Shown here: piece after piece, positions 53,686 through 63,111 of the stretch
How positions within the stretch are numbered: the stretch's first letter is position 1
How the letters are laid out: each line of letters opens with the position of its first letter
Source of the DNA: Saprospiraceae bacterium
Lineage (GTDB): Bacteria; Bacteroidota; Bacteroidia; Chitinophagales; Saprospiraceae
DNA length: 63,462 nt
Direction of reading: 5' to 3'
Assembly: GCA_013214355.1 (NCBI GenBank)
Contig: JABSSL010000031.1
Location: 74,637-138,098 of the forward strand
Program-made: the position numbers and the translations under genes
Notes under the pieces: generated by a model
Database searches by the model: none
Seen by the model: the letters and a program-made list of their open reading frames with translations, nothing else
What the model was told of the DNA's origin: nothing

Positions 53686-55827
53686 ATGAATAAAAACAGT
53701 GACCACATGCCAATGCTCAAAAGGATCCCTTTTCCAGCGCTATTAGCGTTACTCTGGATGGCATCCATACTTATTGTCAATCCCATTGGCGAATTTCCAT
53801 TAAATGACGATTGGGCTTTTGCTAAAGGCGTGTACAATTTGGTGGAAAAACAGCAGCTAATTCTCGGAGATTGGCCAGCCATTACTTTGGTAGCACAGCT
53901 GTTTTGGGGCGCCTTGTTTTGCAAAATTTTTGGACTGTCACTTACCGTCTTGAGAATATCAACGCTGATCAGTAGTTTTCTGGGGGTGATTGCGTTTTAT
54001 GGAATTGCTCGCCAAATCACCAAAAACAAGGAAATAGCGGCGCTGGCCGGACTTATTCTCTTCTTCAATCCACTCTACTTCTCCCTTTCGTTCACCTTTA
54101 TGACTAATGTGCATTTCCTATGCGCTTGTCTATTATCTTTTTGGTTCTTTTCAAAAAACCTGGAACGCCCGAATATCAAATTCTGGATCCTGGGCACTAT
54201 ACTAGGTATCGTGACTACCTTGATCCGACAGTCTGGTCTAGTCATTCCCTTTGTCTTTATGCTTTTAGGTTGGATCCAAGGCAAGCGCACCATCGGCAAT
54301 ATAGTCAAGCATAGCATTCCGTTCATCACTACGGTGGTTATCTACTTGCTATATATGAGATGGTTAGAGGTCGGCACTGCCAATCCACAGGCTGTCAGAG
54401 GTGTAGGGGATTTAATGAGTGGAATATTTGCCAATAACCTGAACTACTACTTTTACCGCACGGTATCCGTACTCTTATATGTAGGCTTTTTCCTACTGCC
54501 TTTCCTAATTGCGTCTATCATACCTAAACTTCCTGCCAGTAGGAGATCCTGGTTAATCCAGGGGGGGATTGGTGTAGCTTTAATCGTGGTGTTGTACCTC
54601 GGCAGTGTATTCTTTCCCATCGGCAATATATTTTACAACTTTGGCTTGGGTCCTAAACTACTGAAGGATACCTATTGGGGAGACAATATCACCCCGCAAC
54701 TACCGGAGACCTTGTGGAAGGGCTTAAGTTATCCAGCTATCCTTGGGACCCTTATTTACTGCTTCAAATTCCCTTGGGATCTCGGCGCCTTAAAAGCAAG
54801 TTTTTCTCCTGGGCCTACGCAAGCACAACGGCTGATACGGCTCGGGATTCTGATGATTGTTGGCGTTTATATTGGGTTTCTGAGCATTAGTCCCTATTTC
54901 TTTGATCGATATACATTGCCCTTGCTGGCCTTTGCCCTATTATTCATTCTCCCAGTGACCAGGAAATTTTCGGGATCTTACAAAAAAATCGGATACGGCA
55001 TCCTCTTCTTATATGCAGTTTTCAGTCTAGTCGGGACCCATCATTATCTATCTTGGAACCGAACCCGCTGGGTTGCCCTGACCCAACTGATGGAAGAAAA
55101 AGGAATCGAGCCTACTCATATTGACGGTGGATTCGAGTTTAATGCCTGGTTGGAAACGGGCCCCTTCAATAAAGAAGATAAACATGGCAAGAGCTGGTGG
55201 TTTGTCGTTGAAGATGACTATGTGGCCGCTTCCGGGCGATTAGCAGATTTCGAAGTGCGGGAAACTTACCCAGTCAAAGCCGCTTGGCCTTTCCATCGGG
55301 ATACCATTTTCATTCTATGGCACATGGTTGATGGTATGACAACCTACGAAAACTACCCAATCATTTGCGGAGCAGAAAACCTAGCACCAGATCCTTACTA
55401 TTTCACCTCCAACCTTCCCCAAATCAAATTCCATCATGAGCTAGCCCAATCGGATCAGCGGGTTCGAAGTGGCCAATATGCCATGGCACTAACCGAAGGG
55501 AAAGAATATGGCTTTTCTACTGTCTTAAAAGACATTCGCCCTGGCGACCAGATTAGCATTCGGGTTTGGCGGTGGGACGAGAGCAAAAGTTCGGGCGTAG
55601 TCCTTTCGGACCAGGAGGGTGCAAACTTCTATTATTTTGAAAAGGTAAATGTGATTCAGGAACAAGGGGGTTGGCAACAATTAGAGTTGAAGGCAGAAAT
55701 CCCAGCAGATCCGGGATTTAGCACTATTGGGGTGTATGTCTGGAACCCCGTCAAGGTCGATGCTTGGTTTGATGATCTAGAGATTGACCGCAAACCGGCA
55801 CCAGTAAATAAGGAGATAGAGGAATGA
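53686..55827 (+). CDS. GT39/ArnT-like membrane glycosyltransferase with C-terminal beta domain
   Basis: A 713-residue protein with about eleven to twelve membrane helices in the first ~450 residues. The first loop has FPLNDDWAFAKGVYNLVE, with the paired acidic residues expected for a GT-C catalytic site. The remaining ~260 residues are soluble, probably periplasmic; the part from about 580 reads like a carbohydrate-binding beta sandwich (YAMALTEGKEYGFS, ISIRVWRWDES, AWFDDLEID). It likely transfers a sugar from a polyprenyl phosphate donor. It is followed by WbqC in ATGA overlap (55824-55827). Confidence 0.78.
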   Translation: MNKNSDHMPMLKRIPFPALLALLWMASILIVNPIGEFPLNDDWAFAKGVYNLVEKQQLILGDWPAITLVAQLFWGALFCKIFGLSLTVLRISTLISSFLGVIAFYGIARQITKNKEIAALAGLILFFNPLYFSLSFTFMTNVHFLCACLLSFWFFSKNLERPNIKFWILGTILGIVTTLIRQSGLVIPFVFMLLGWIQGKRTIGNIVKHSIPFITTVVIYLLYMRWLEVGTANPQAVRGVGDLMSGIFANNLNYYFYRTVSVLLYVGFFLLPFLIASIIPKLPASRRSWLIQGGIGVALIVVLYLGSVFFPIGNIFYNFGLGPKLLKDTYWGDNITPQLPETLWKGLSYPAILGTLIYCFKFPWDLGALKASFSPGPTQAQRLIRLGILMIVGVYIGFLSISPYFFDRYTLPLLAFALLFILPVTRKFSGSYKKIGYGILFLYAVFSLVGTHHYLSWNRTRWVALTQLMEEKGIEPTHIDGGFEFNAWLETGPFNKEDKHGKSWWFVVEDDYVAASGRLADFEVRETYPVKAAWPFHRDTIFILWHMVDGMTTYENYPIICGAENLAPDPYYFTSNLPQIKFHHELAQSDQRVRSGQYAMALTEGKEYGFSTVLKDIRPGDQISIRVWRWDESKSSGVVLSDQEGANFYYFEKVNVIQEQGGWQQLELKAEIPADPGFSTIGVYVWNPVKVDAWFDDLEIDRKPAPVNKEIEE

Positions 55828-56486
55828 CCAATACAAAAGATGCAAAAAGTGTTTTACTTGAAACACATTACTTTCCTAATATACAGTACTTTAGCAAGCT
55901 TGCTACATACCCTATACTGCTCTTAGAAGCCCACGAGAACTATCAGAAAGGAAGTTATCGGAATCGTTGCCATATCGCGGGAGCCAATGGGGTAATGAGA
56001 CTTTCTATCCCGCTTCGCAAAGGGAAAAATGAACAACTATCCATTCAACATACTGAAATCTCCTACGACGAACCATGGATGAGCCAACATTGGCAGAGTA
56101 TCAGGTCGGCTTATGGTAATGCACCCTACTTCCCCTATTATCAAGATGAAGTAGAAGGCCTCTTTCAGCAACGACCAAAATTCTTGTTTGAGTGGAACCG
56201 ATCCCTAACTCAATTACTGATAGAATTACTGCAATTGCCCGTGGAAGTGAGATTAAGTACAGCGTTTACGAAAAGTCCATCTGAGGATATTCTGGATCTC
56301 CGAGGGCACATCCATCCAAAATCTCACCGTCAGCAAGTTGATCATAATTTCCAGGCGGTTCCTTATCCCCAGCTTTTCGAAGAAAGACATGGATTCTTAC
56401 CCAATTTAAGTATCTTGGACCTACTGTTCTGTACTGGGCCCCAGGCCATTTTGTACCTAGAAGAGTCATTTATACCAGGAGATTAG
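55824..56486 (+). CDS. WbqC-family protein
   Basis: A 220-residue cytoplasmic protein with the WbqC signature: LLETHYFPNIQYFSKL, EAHENYQKGSYRNRCHIAGANGVMRLSIPL and SQHWQSIRSAYGNAPYFPYY. WbqC genes are found in O-antigen loci and may have a cysteine-histidine-type transferase role toward amino sugars or act on nucleotide sugars; the reaction is unproven. Start and GT39 stop overlap as ATGA, and the next gene begins immediately after its TAG, so all read as one transcript. Confidence 0.9.
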   Translation: MTNTKDAKSVLLETHYFPNIQYFSKLATYPILLLEAHENYQKGSYRNRCHIAGANGVMRLSIPLRKGKNEQLSIQHTEISYDEPWMSQHWQSIRSAYGNAPYFPYYQDEVEGLFQQRPKFLFEWNRSLTQLLIELLQLPVEVRLSTAFTKSPSEDILDLRGHIHPKSHRQQVDHNFQAVPYPQLFEERHGFLPNLSILDLLFCTGPQAILYLEESFIPGD

Positions 56487-58262
56487 TTGAGCTCTACTCT
56501 ACCTTTTATCATAACCAAAGATAAGCTGGTGAACCAACTACTAAATCAACAGCTGAAGCCCCAAAGGGCCCAGCTGGATGAAATTGCAAAAGACTTGCAT
56601 GGTCTGACTATACAGATTGGGCATAGCGAATTGACTGAGACACTAAGCGAGTTGCGTAATCGCATTCACGAACCCTTTATGTTCGTAATTGTTGGTGAAG
56701 TTAAGGCTGGAAAGTCCAGCTTCATTAACGCCTTACTCGATACGGGAAGAGAAATCACCAAGGTGGCTCCTCAACCTATGACGGATACTATTCAACAAAT
56801 TCTTTACGGAGAAAAGGAAGAAATAGTAAGCATCAACCCCTACTTGAAGCAGATTTTTCTTCCGGTAGACATACTGCAAGAAATTGCCATCGTTGATACC
56901 CCTGGCACCAACACCATTGTAGAACATCACCAAGAGATTACGGAGCGCTTCATCCCCTCTTCCGACTTAATCGTATTCGTATTCGAAGCGAAGAATCCCT
57001 ACCGACAATCTGCCTGGGATTTTTTTGATTACATCAATGCCGAATGGAGAAGAAAAATCATCTTCATCCTACAACAAAAGGACTTGATGAAGCCTGAGGA
57101 TTTGAAGGTTAATGTCCAAGGGGTGCTAGACCATGCCACAAAAAAAGGAATCGATGATCCTCTTGTATTTGCTGTCTCTGCCTTACAGGAAGAAGAAGAC
57201 AATCCAGAAAGTGGATTTGATGCAGTACGAAGTTTTATTCGAGAAAACATAACTGGTGGTAAGGCACCGGTGCTGAAGCTATTGAACAGCATCGATACGC
57301 TACAAAATATAAATAGTAGAATTCGAAAAGGGTTAGACCTCCGGAAGCAACAATTAGAATCCGATCTTGCTTTTCGGGCGGATATCACTGATACTTTGGA
57401 CTCGCAGGAAGGTAAGTCACATAAACAAGTGAATGTGCTTGTGGAGAACTTGATCGCTGCCTATGACCGCATCACTAGGAAGAAGGAGCAGGAGTTAAAG
57501 AGTGGCCTATCCTTCTTTGGCCTTTTACGTCGGAGCTTCACCTCTATCTTCAATCGCAAACAGTCGGTAAAGGATTGGTTGGAAAACTTGGCAAAGGACC
57601 TAGAAACAAGTCTCAACTACGAATTAGAGGCAAAGTTGCAGGAAAGCGTAGTTGATCTTTCCGACAATGTTCAGCAGATGGCAAAGATCATTGATCTAAA
57701 GATTCGCAATAGCGAAACCATCCTGAAGAATGATCACGATCTCTTTAGTGATATCGCTGAAAAGCGCAGCAATATCTTGAGGGATCTACAGGACACCTTC
57801 CACGATTTCATCAGTAAGACAGAAAATTTCACTGATGAAAGCTTATTTCCAGATAAAAAGGCTATTTCGCCCAATTTAGCCACAGGTAGTGGTATTGCAG
57901 CCATTGGTGTAATATTCATGACCGTAACCAATGGAATCGTGCTAGATATCACGGGGGGTATAATAACTACTATCGGGCTTCTATTTGCCGGAGTTTCCAC
58001 TAGTGTGCAAAGAAGAAAGATCCTGGAAGGCTTCCGAAATGAAATCAATAAAGGCAGGGATCGCATTTCAGAGGACGTCACCGAAAAACTAAGAACCTAT
58101 ATCAGTCGTTTAAAAGATAAGATCGATTTGAACTTCCATGAATTCGATGAGCTATTGGCACAAGAGGAAAAGACGATAGAGGCGCTTACCGATCAATGGG
58201 ATTCAATTGATCAACGCCTAAAAGATATCCAACAAAACCTCCAAACAGTCAATGACGGATAG
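56487..58262 (+). CDS. Bacterial dynamin-like GTPase
   Basis: A 591-residue dynamin-superfamily protein. G1 is GEVKAGKSSF (70-79), G2 threonines are in the MTDT segment (98-101), G3 is DTPG (137-140), and G4 is QQKD rather than NKxD. A long helical stalk (about 255-465) is broken by a hydrophobic hairpin (about 472-508, ATGSGIAAIGVIFMTV and GGIITTIGLLFAG) that could insert into the membrane, followed by coiled coil to the end. Proteins of this type remodel or protect membranes. The start is a TTG abutting the WbqC stop; the 3' end overlaps the agmatinase gene by 11 bases. No second dynamin subunit is nearby. Confidence 0.9.
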   Translation: MSSTLPFIITKDKLVNQLLNQQLKPQRAQLDEIAKDLHGLTIQIGHSELTETLSELRNRIHEPFMFVIVGEVKAGKSSFINALLDTGREITKVAPQPMTDTIQQILYGEKEEIVSINPYLKQIFLPVDILQEIAIVDTPGTNTIVEHHQEITERFIPSSDLIVFVFEAKNPYRQSAWDFFDYINAEWRRKIIFILQQKDLMKPEDLKVNVQGVLDHATKKGIDDPLVFAVSALQEEEDNPESGFDAVRSFIRENITGGKAPVLKLLNSIDTLQNINSRIRKGLDLRKQQLESDLAFRADITDTLDSQEGKSHKQVNVLVENLIAAYDRITRKKEQELKSGLSFFGLLRRSFTSIFNRKQSVKDWLENLAKDLETSLNYELEAKLQESVVDLSDNVQQMAKIIDLKIRNSETILKNDHDLFSDIAEKRSNILRDLQDTFHDFISKTENFTDESLFPDKKAISPNLATGSGIAAIGVIFMTVTNGIVLDITGGIITTIGLLFAGVSTSVQRRKILEGFRNEINKGRDRISEDVTEKLRTYISRLKDKIDLNFHEFDELLAQEEKTIEALTDQWDSIDQRLKDIQQNLQTVNDG

Positions 58263-59073
58263 TTTTACCAATCAACTACAAAACATCAGCCCAGGTAGCC
58301 TAGCCATTGTGGGTGTTCCCTACGATGCTCAGTCTTCTTATCTACCTGGCTGTGCAAAAGCTCCAGATCTCATTATTGAGGCCTATCATTCTCCCTCCAG
58401 CAATTACTTTACAGAACTAGGTTATCAGCTAGAAGATGATATGGCGATTTCCTTTCTAGGGAATTTGTCCATCTCCGACTATTTTGATATCGAAAAAGGG
58501 ATAGATCAAGTATTGCAGGCCGGGGGACGAACCCTTTCTTTAGGGGGGGATCATTCGATTAGCTATCCCATCATGAAGGCACAGGCCAAAAAATATGATA
58601 AGCTGACCATTCTTCAATTAGATGCACATGGAGATCTTTATCAAGATTTTGAAGGTAATCCCTACTCCCATGCCTGTCCTTTTGCAAGGATTATGGAGGA
58701 TGGATTGGTGGATCGGCTAGTCCAGGTCGGAAACCGTACCTTGAGCAAGCATCAAAGAGAACAGGCTAAGCGTTTTGGAGTAGAGATCATTGAAATGAAA
58801 GACTGGCGAGCTGGGCAACCCTTATCACTCGACGGGCCATTGTATATCAGCCTAGATCTAGATGTGCTAGATCCAGCCTTTGCACCAGGGCTTTCCCATT
58901 ATGAACCAGGAGGGATGTCACCTCGAGATGTCATTGGTATTATTCACCAAATCGAAGTTCCAATCATAGGCGCCGATATTGTTGAATATAACCCTACACG
59001 GGATATTAATGGGATGACCGCGATGGTTGCTGCTAGATTCATGAAAGAGATTATCGGCAAAATCTTATCGTAG
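58252..59073 (+). CDS. Agmatinase/arginase-family hydrolase
   Basis: A 273-residue ureohydrolase fold enzyme. The binuclear manganese ligands are all present: His101 (GGDHS), Asp124, His126 and Asp128 (LDAHGDLY), Asp202 and Asp204 (SLDLDVLDP). It resembles SpeB-type agmatinases (agmatine to putrescine plus urea) more than arginases, but formimidoylglutamase or guanidine-acid hydrolase activity cannot be ruled out. The ATG lies inside the end of the dynamin gene, and its stop TAG overlaps the next GTG start by one base, so it is translationally coupled on both sides. Confidence 0.92.
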   Translation: MTDSFTNQLQNISPGSLAIVGVPYDAQSSYLPGCAKAPDLIIEAYHSPSSNYFTELGYQLEDDMAISFLGNLSISDYFDIEKGIDQVLQAGGRTLSLGGDHSISYPIMKAQAKKYDKLTILQLDAHGDLYQDFEGNPYSHACPFARIMEDGLVDRLVQVGNRTLSKHQREQAKRFGVEIIEMKDWRAGQPLSLDGPLYISLDLDVLDPAFAPGLSHYEPGGMSPRDVIGIIHQIEVPIIGADIVEYNPTRDINGMTAMVAARFMKEIIGKILS

Positions 59074-59507
59074 TGGTTGATTTGTTATTTGTCTATGGCA
59101 CTTTAATGCAGGATTTCCAATCCGAAATCACGCAGGTGCTGAGAAACAAGAGTGAGCTGATCGGAGAAGGATGGACTACTGGAAGGCTATACGATATAGG
59201 ATCTTATCCTGGCTTAGTATATGAGTCCCAAGGAGACCGAAGAGTTAGAGGGGAAATCTATCGAATGTATCAGCCAGAATTACTGTTGCCAGTATTGGAC
59301 TACTACGAAATGATTGATCCTGAGACTCCAGCTGAGAATGAATACAAAAGAACCCTGTTACCGATCACCAGATTGGATCAAATAGAAGATTGTTGGACCT
59401 ACATTTTCCAACAGCCAGTAGCTAACCTCCCTGAAATTAGTTCTGGCGACTATCGCACCTACTTCTCACAAAACCCAAATCACCAAGACTTTATCGACAA
59501 AAACTGA
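59073..59507 (+). CDS. Gamma-glutamylcyclotransferase-fold protein
   Basis: A 144-residue protein of the AIG2/GGCT fold, starting at a GTG that shares its G with the preceding stop. The family motif LLFVYGTLM (4-12), GRLYDIGSYPGLV, VRGEIYRM and an acidic YYEMID (about 88-93, supplying the catalytic Glu) are visible. Such enzymes cyclise gamma-glutamyl amines to pyroglutamate. Next to an agmatinase-type gene, a role in gamma-glutamyl-polyamine breakdown is conceivable but unproven. The stop is 3 bases before the next ATG. Confidence 0.85.
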   Translation: MVDLLFVYGTLMQDFQSEITQVLRNKSELIGEGWTTGRLYDIGSYPGLVYESQGDRRVRGEIYRMYQPELLLPVLDYYEMIDPETPAENEYKRTLLPITRLDQIEDCWTYIFQQPVANLPEISSGDYRTYFSQNPNHQDFIDKN

Positions 59508-59510
59508 CAC

Positions 59511-61640
59511 ATGAAATATCATCGCCCTTCACTATTAGTCATCATTTCCTTATATGTAGCCGGGCTGTTGACCTTCTATGGCTGTAAGGCTCAGGATACC
59601 TCATCTACGGATTACGCTTACACCAACGAATTGATTAACGAGAGTAGTCCGTACCTGCTTCAGCACGCGCACAATCCCGTCAATTGGCATCCCTGGAATG
59701 AAAAAAGTCTTCAAAAAGCAAAAGAGGAGGACAAGATGTTACTTATCAGCGTAGGATATGCCGCCTGCCATTGGTGCCACGTCATGGAACATGAATCCTT
59801 CGAAGATACCTCCGTGGCTAGGATCATGAATCAGCATTTCATTCCGATCAAGGTGGATCGTGAGGAAAGACCCGATGTGGATGACATCTATATCACCGCT
59901 TGTCAAATGTCAACAGGCAAAAACTGTGGTTGGCCTTTAAATGCTTTTGCTTTGCCAGATGGAAGACCAGTTTGGGCGGGCACCTACTTTCCCAAAAAGA
60001 ACTGGATCGAAATTCTAGAATATTTTGTGAAGCTATATCAGGAAGATCGAGACAAACTAGAAGAATACGCAACGACCATAACCGATGGATTGCAAGGAAT
60101 TGACGATGTTCCAGTCGGAGACAAAAACAAAGCATTTAAAGCGGAAGATTTGGTAAAAATCAATAAGGAATTTGTCAAGAGTATTGATTTCAAGAGAGGC
60201 GGGCAGAGTGGTGCTCCTAAATTTCCCAAGCCCAGCAATTACGAGTATCTGCTGGAGCAGTTTTTCCGAACGGGAGAAGCCCAATACTGGGAAGCCGTAG
60301 AAGTCACGCTTGATAATATGGCCAAAGGAGGCATTTATGATCACGTGGGAGGTGGTTTCGCAAGATATTCAACGGATGCCAATTGGAAAGTCCCGCATTT
60401 CGAGAAGATGCTATACGACAATAGCCAATTGGTGAGTATATACGCCAAAGCTTATCAGGTAAAACAAAAGCCTCGATACAAAGAAATAATAGAAGAAACC
60501 CTTGGCTTTATTGAACGAGAGTTGACAGACGCCTCTGGAGGGTTTTACTCTTCCCTAGACGCGGATAGTGAAGGCGTGGAAGGAAAATTTTACGTATGGA
60601 CTAAATCAGAGATTGACTCCATCATTGGTGATGAACAAATCAGTGAGTGGTTTCGTGATTTCTACCAGATCAAGGAAAGAGGGAATTGGGAGCACCAGAA
60701 TATCATCTATCACGAGAAAAGTTTAGCGGAATTTGCTGCTAGCGTGGGGCAAGAAGAAGCCAGCTTAAAGCAAACCTTTGGTCAAATTAAAGCCAAGTTG
60801 CTGGAGGCGCGCGCGGGGAGAGTCAGACCCGGGTTGGACGACAAAGTACTGACGGGCTGGAATGCAATGATGCTAGAAGGGTACGTTGACGCTTATAAGG
60901 CGCTGGGTGAGGCTAAATACTTGGATATGGCCTTAAAGAATGGCCAATTTTTGTTGGAGAACATGCTGCAAGCCGATGCTCGCCTCAATCGGAACTTCAA
61001 GGACGGAAAGTCGAGTATTAATGGTTTTCTAGATGACTATGCGCTCTCCATTCAGGCTTTTATGGCGCTGTACGAAGTAACTTTTGATGAGAAATGGTTA
61101 GATCGATCAAAGGGCTTGGCAGATTATGCCATGGAACATTTTTTAGACACCAGCTCTTATCTTTTCAACTATACTTCTGATCTTGATCCACCATTAATTG
61201 CCCGAAAAAAAGAGTTGGGAGACGGTGCTATACCTAGTTCCAATTCTTCCATGGCTCGTGCCTTATTTAGCCTTGGAACCTATTTGTACGAAGAAGCCTA
61301 CCAAGATCTAGCTCGCCAAATGATGACTAATCTCGTCAACACCGTGGAAGAAAGTCAACAGCCCAGTTTTTACTCTAACTGGCTTCAACTGTATCAAAGT
61401 TTGGCGACCCCACCTTACGAGGTAGCAGTGGTAGGCCCGAATGCTGGGGCACTCAGCAAGGAATTAATGACTTCTTATCTTCCCAATAGCCTATTTCTAG
61501 GGGGAACAGCTGAGGGCTCCTTAGAATTGCTCAAGGATAAACTGGTGGAAGGAGAAACTTACATCTATGTTTGTCAAAACAAGGTTTGTCGCTTTCCAGT
61601 ACAAACAGCGGCAGAGGCATTGGAACAATTACAAAACTAA
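59511..61640 (+). CDS. DUF255 thioredoxin-like lipoprotein (YyaL/SPATA20 family)
   Basis: A 709-residue protein. A lipoprotein signal with Cys25 (LTFYGCKA) suggests outer- or inner-membrane anchoring, unlike many cytoplasmic family members. The DUF255 thioredoxin-like domain (about 38-200) has the redox pair in [15 protein letters not shown] (Cys87 and Cys90) and [11 protein letters not shown]. An alpha/alpha toroid follows (about 225-640) with [14 protein letters not shown] and [19 protein letters not shown], as in YyaL/SPATA20 and related epimerase-like folds. Last member of the run that starts at 53686; the reaction is unknown. Confidence 0.9.
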   Translation: MKYHRPSLLVIISLYVAGLLTFYGCKAQDTSSTDYAYTNELINESSPYLLQHAHNPVNWHPWNEKSLQKAKEEDKMLLISVGYAACHWCHVMEHESFEDTSVARIMNQHFIPIKVDREERPDVDDIYITACQMSTGKNCGWPLNAFALPDGRPVWAGTYFPKKNWIEILEYFVKLYQEDRDKLEEYATTITDGLQGIDDVPVGDKNKAFKAEDLVKINKEFVKSIDFKRGGQSGAPKFPKPSNYEYLLEQFFRTGEAQYWEAVEVTLDNMAKGGIYDHVGGGFARYSTDANWKVPHFEKMLYDNSQLVSIYAKAYQVKQKPRYKEIIEETLGFIERELTDASGGFYSSLDADSEGVEGKFYVWTKSEIDSIIGDEQISEWFRDFYQIKERGNWEHQNIIYHEKSLAEFAASVGQEEASLKQTFGQIKAKLLEARAGRVRPGLDDKVLTGWNAMMLEGYVDAYKALGEAKYLDMALKNGQFLLENMLQADARLNRNFKDGKSSINGFLDDYALSIQAFMALYEVTFDEKWLDRSKGLADYAMEHFLDTSSYLFNYTSDLDPPLIARKKELGDGAIPSSNSSMARALFSLGTYLYEEAYQDLARQMMTNLVNTVEESQQPSFYSNWLQLYQSLATPPYEVAVVGPNAGALSKELMTSYLPNSLFLGGTAEGSLELLKDKLVEGETYIYVCQNKVCRFPVQTAAEALEQLQN

Positions 61641-61696
61641 ACATTTCAACTAAGGATAACTCGTTTCAAATCAAAGACCATTAAACCAAGTGTAAC

Positions 61697-62437
61697 ATGA
61701 AAACTAGAACGCTATTGATCAGTCTGCTTTTGCTGACTCCCTTCTTTCTATTTGCCCAAACTGAGGATAATTCAGGATCAGAAAAAGCCCCTTCTTCCTT
61801 CTCCTTAGCGATTAACCAGGATAATGCCTTTGGTTTTTATCCCGCTATTTATGGGAGCTTCGGCCTTAATAAAAACACCAGTCTAACCTTCTACTCTATA
61901 TTCTGGACCAATCCACAATACGGAACAGCAGAGGCCGGTACTGATCTTTGGACCGAAATGGGTATTGGGCTAGGCTTTTCTTTATGGGAAGATCAAATTC
62001 TCTTGCAACCGAGCATTGGCTTTACACATGGAAGGCTACTTTCCGGACAACCTGAAGGAGTGGCAGGTGATGGTGTAGTCCCGAGCCTCGTGGCATTCTA
62101 CTTTGGGCAAAGGTTAGAGCTAGAAGCCTTTTTCGCCTACTACCGTTCAATGCGGAGAGATGAAGTAAACTTCACGGACTACGTTCTTTACTGGGCTTAC
62201 CCTGGAGTTATCATCAATAAGAATATTTCACTGGGTCTCCATTTCGAAAGTTTTGACCTTACCAGCGCAGGCTTCAATATTGAGCCAGGGCCACTCTATG
62301 CCTGGTTTGGAGCTTATGTCAAATTCACTGTAAAGGGGAAATACGCTTTACGCTTCTCCACAGGTTCAAATCGTGCTAATGAATCAACGTACTCTAATGA
62401 CTTTTACAAGATCACAGCCTTGATCCCCTTTGAATAG
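61697..62437 (+). CDS. Predicted outer-membrane beta-barrel protein
   Basis: A 246-residue protein with a signal peptide (MKTRTLLISLLLLTPFFLFA, cleavage before QTED). The mature part alternates short amphipathic strands rich in Phe, Tyr and Gly (FYPAIYGSFGL, TSLTFYSIFW, LGLHFESFDL) and ends ITALIPFE, as expected of an 8- to 12-strand barrel. It resembles a DUF6733-type group found in Bacteroidota, but I am unsure. 56 bases separate it from the DUF255 gene; it converges with the lipoprotein gene with only three bases between stops. Confidence 0.68.
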   Translation: MKTRTLLISLLLLTPFFLFAQTEDNSGSEKAPSSFSLAINQDNAFGFYPAIYGSFGLNKNTSLTFYSIFWTNPQYGTAEAGTDLWTEMGIGLGFSLWEDQILLQPSIGFTHGRLLSGQPEGVAGDGVVPSLVAFYFGQRLELEAFFAYYRSMRRDEVNFTDYVLYWAYPGVIINKNISLGLHFESFDLTSAGFNIEPGPLYAWFGAYVKFTVKGKYALRFSTGSNRANESTYSNDFYKITALIPFE

Positions 62438-62440
62438 TCA

Positions 62441-62941
62441 TTATTCCAGACCGAACTGTTCTTTGGTGGGTTGAGTCAACAAATGAATCGCTTTTAACAT
62501 GAGACCACTCTGATCATAGGTGGTCGTACCCACCCAGGACATTTCATCTCCAGAAGCATTGGCCTGGATAATGAATTCACTATCCTCCGTATCCACATTG
62601 GAGTCTATATGTAGAACAGTTCCTTCATTTCTAGATCCAATTCCCCAGGAACCTGAACCCATCACCTTATTCCAGTGTCCACTCTCAAAACTACCATCGG
62701 GTTTGAATTTATACCAACGGCCCTTACCCGCCTTGCTAGCCTCTCGATCATTGGGCACCACATAAAATTCAAACACCCAATAGTCTCGCGCCAGTAGGCT
62801 TGTTTCTCTGAAATTGGGATTTGGAGGGATGGGCGCCATAAAACTGCCTCCTCCCCTTGCCCCACCTGAGCTTCCCGTTTGCTCGCCATTACACGATACC
62901 AAAAGAATACCAATAACCAAAAGACTTAAAATTCTGTACAT
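62441..62941 (-). CDS. Small lipoprotein of unknown function
   Basis: Start ATG 62941 (166 residues) gives a lipoprotein signal MYRILSLLVIGILLVSCNG with lipobox LVSC; the frame upstream to 63058 has no such feature. A Gly/Ser/Pro linker follows, then a single domain (about 45-160) with YWVFEFYVV, GRWYKFKPDGSFESGHW, GSGSWGI and MSWVGTTTYD, resembling lipocalin-like META/DUF4488-type beta barrels of Bacteroidota. I cannot name the family. It is the only minus-strand gene between the barrel protein and the GH65 gene. Confidence 0.65.
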   Translation of the reverse strand: MYRILSLLVIGILLVSCNGEQTGSSGGARGGGSFMAPIPPNPNFRETSLLARDYWVFEFYVVPNDREASKAGKGRWYKFKPDGSFESGHWNKVMGSGSWGIGSRNEGTVLHIDSNVDTEDSEFIIQANASGDEMSWVGTTTYDQSGLMLKAIHLLTQPTKEQFGLE

Positions 62942-63111
62942 GAGATCTAAATTTTCGGAATAAAACCATGTCCGAGTACACACTGCCTGCCCAAGTCCAC
63001 GCTCGCAAAGCCTTCTTTCCCATAACTTGTGTATGATCGGAAGTACAAACATACACAAGCCCCGCAGAATTACAAGCAGCTGGCCCCTCGTTCAGAAACC
63101 CTTAACAATTT

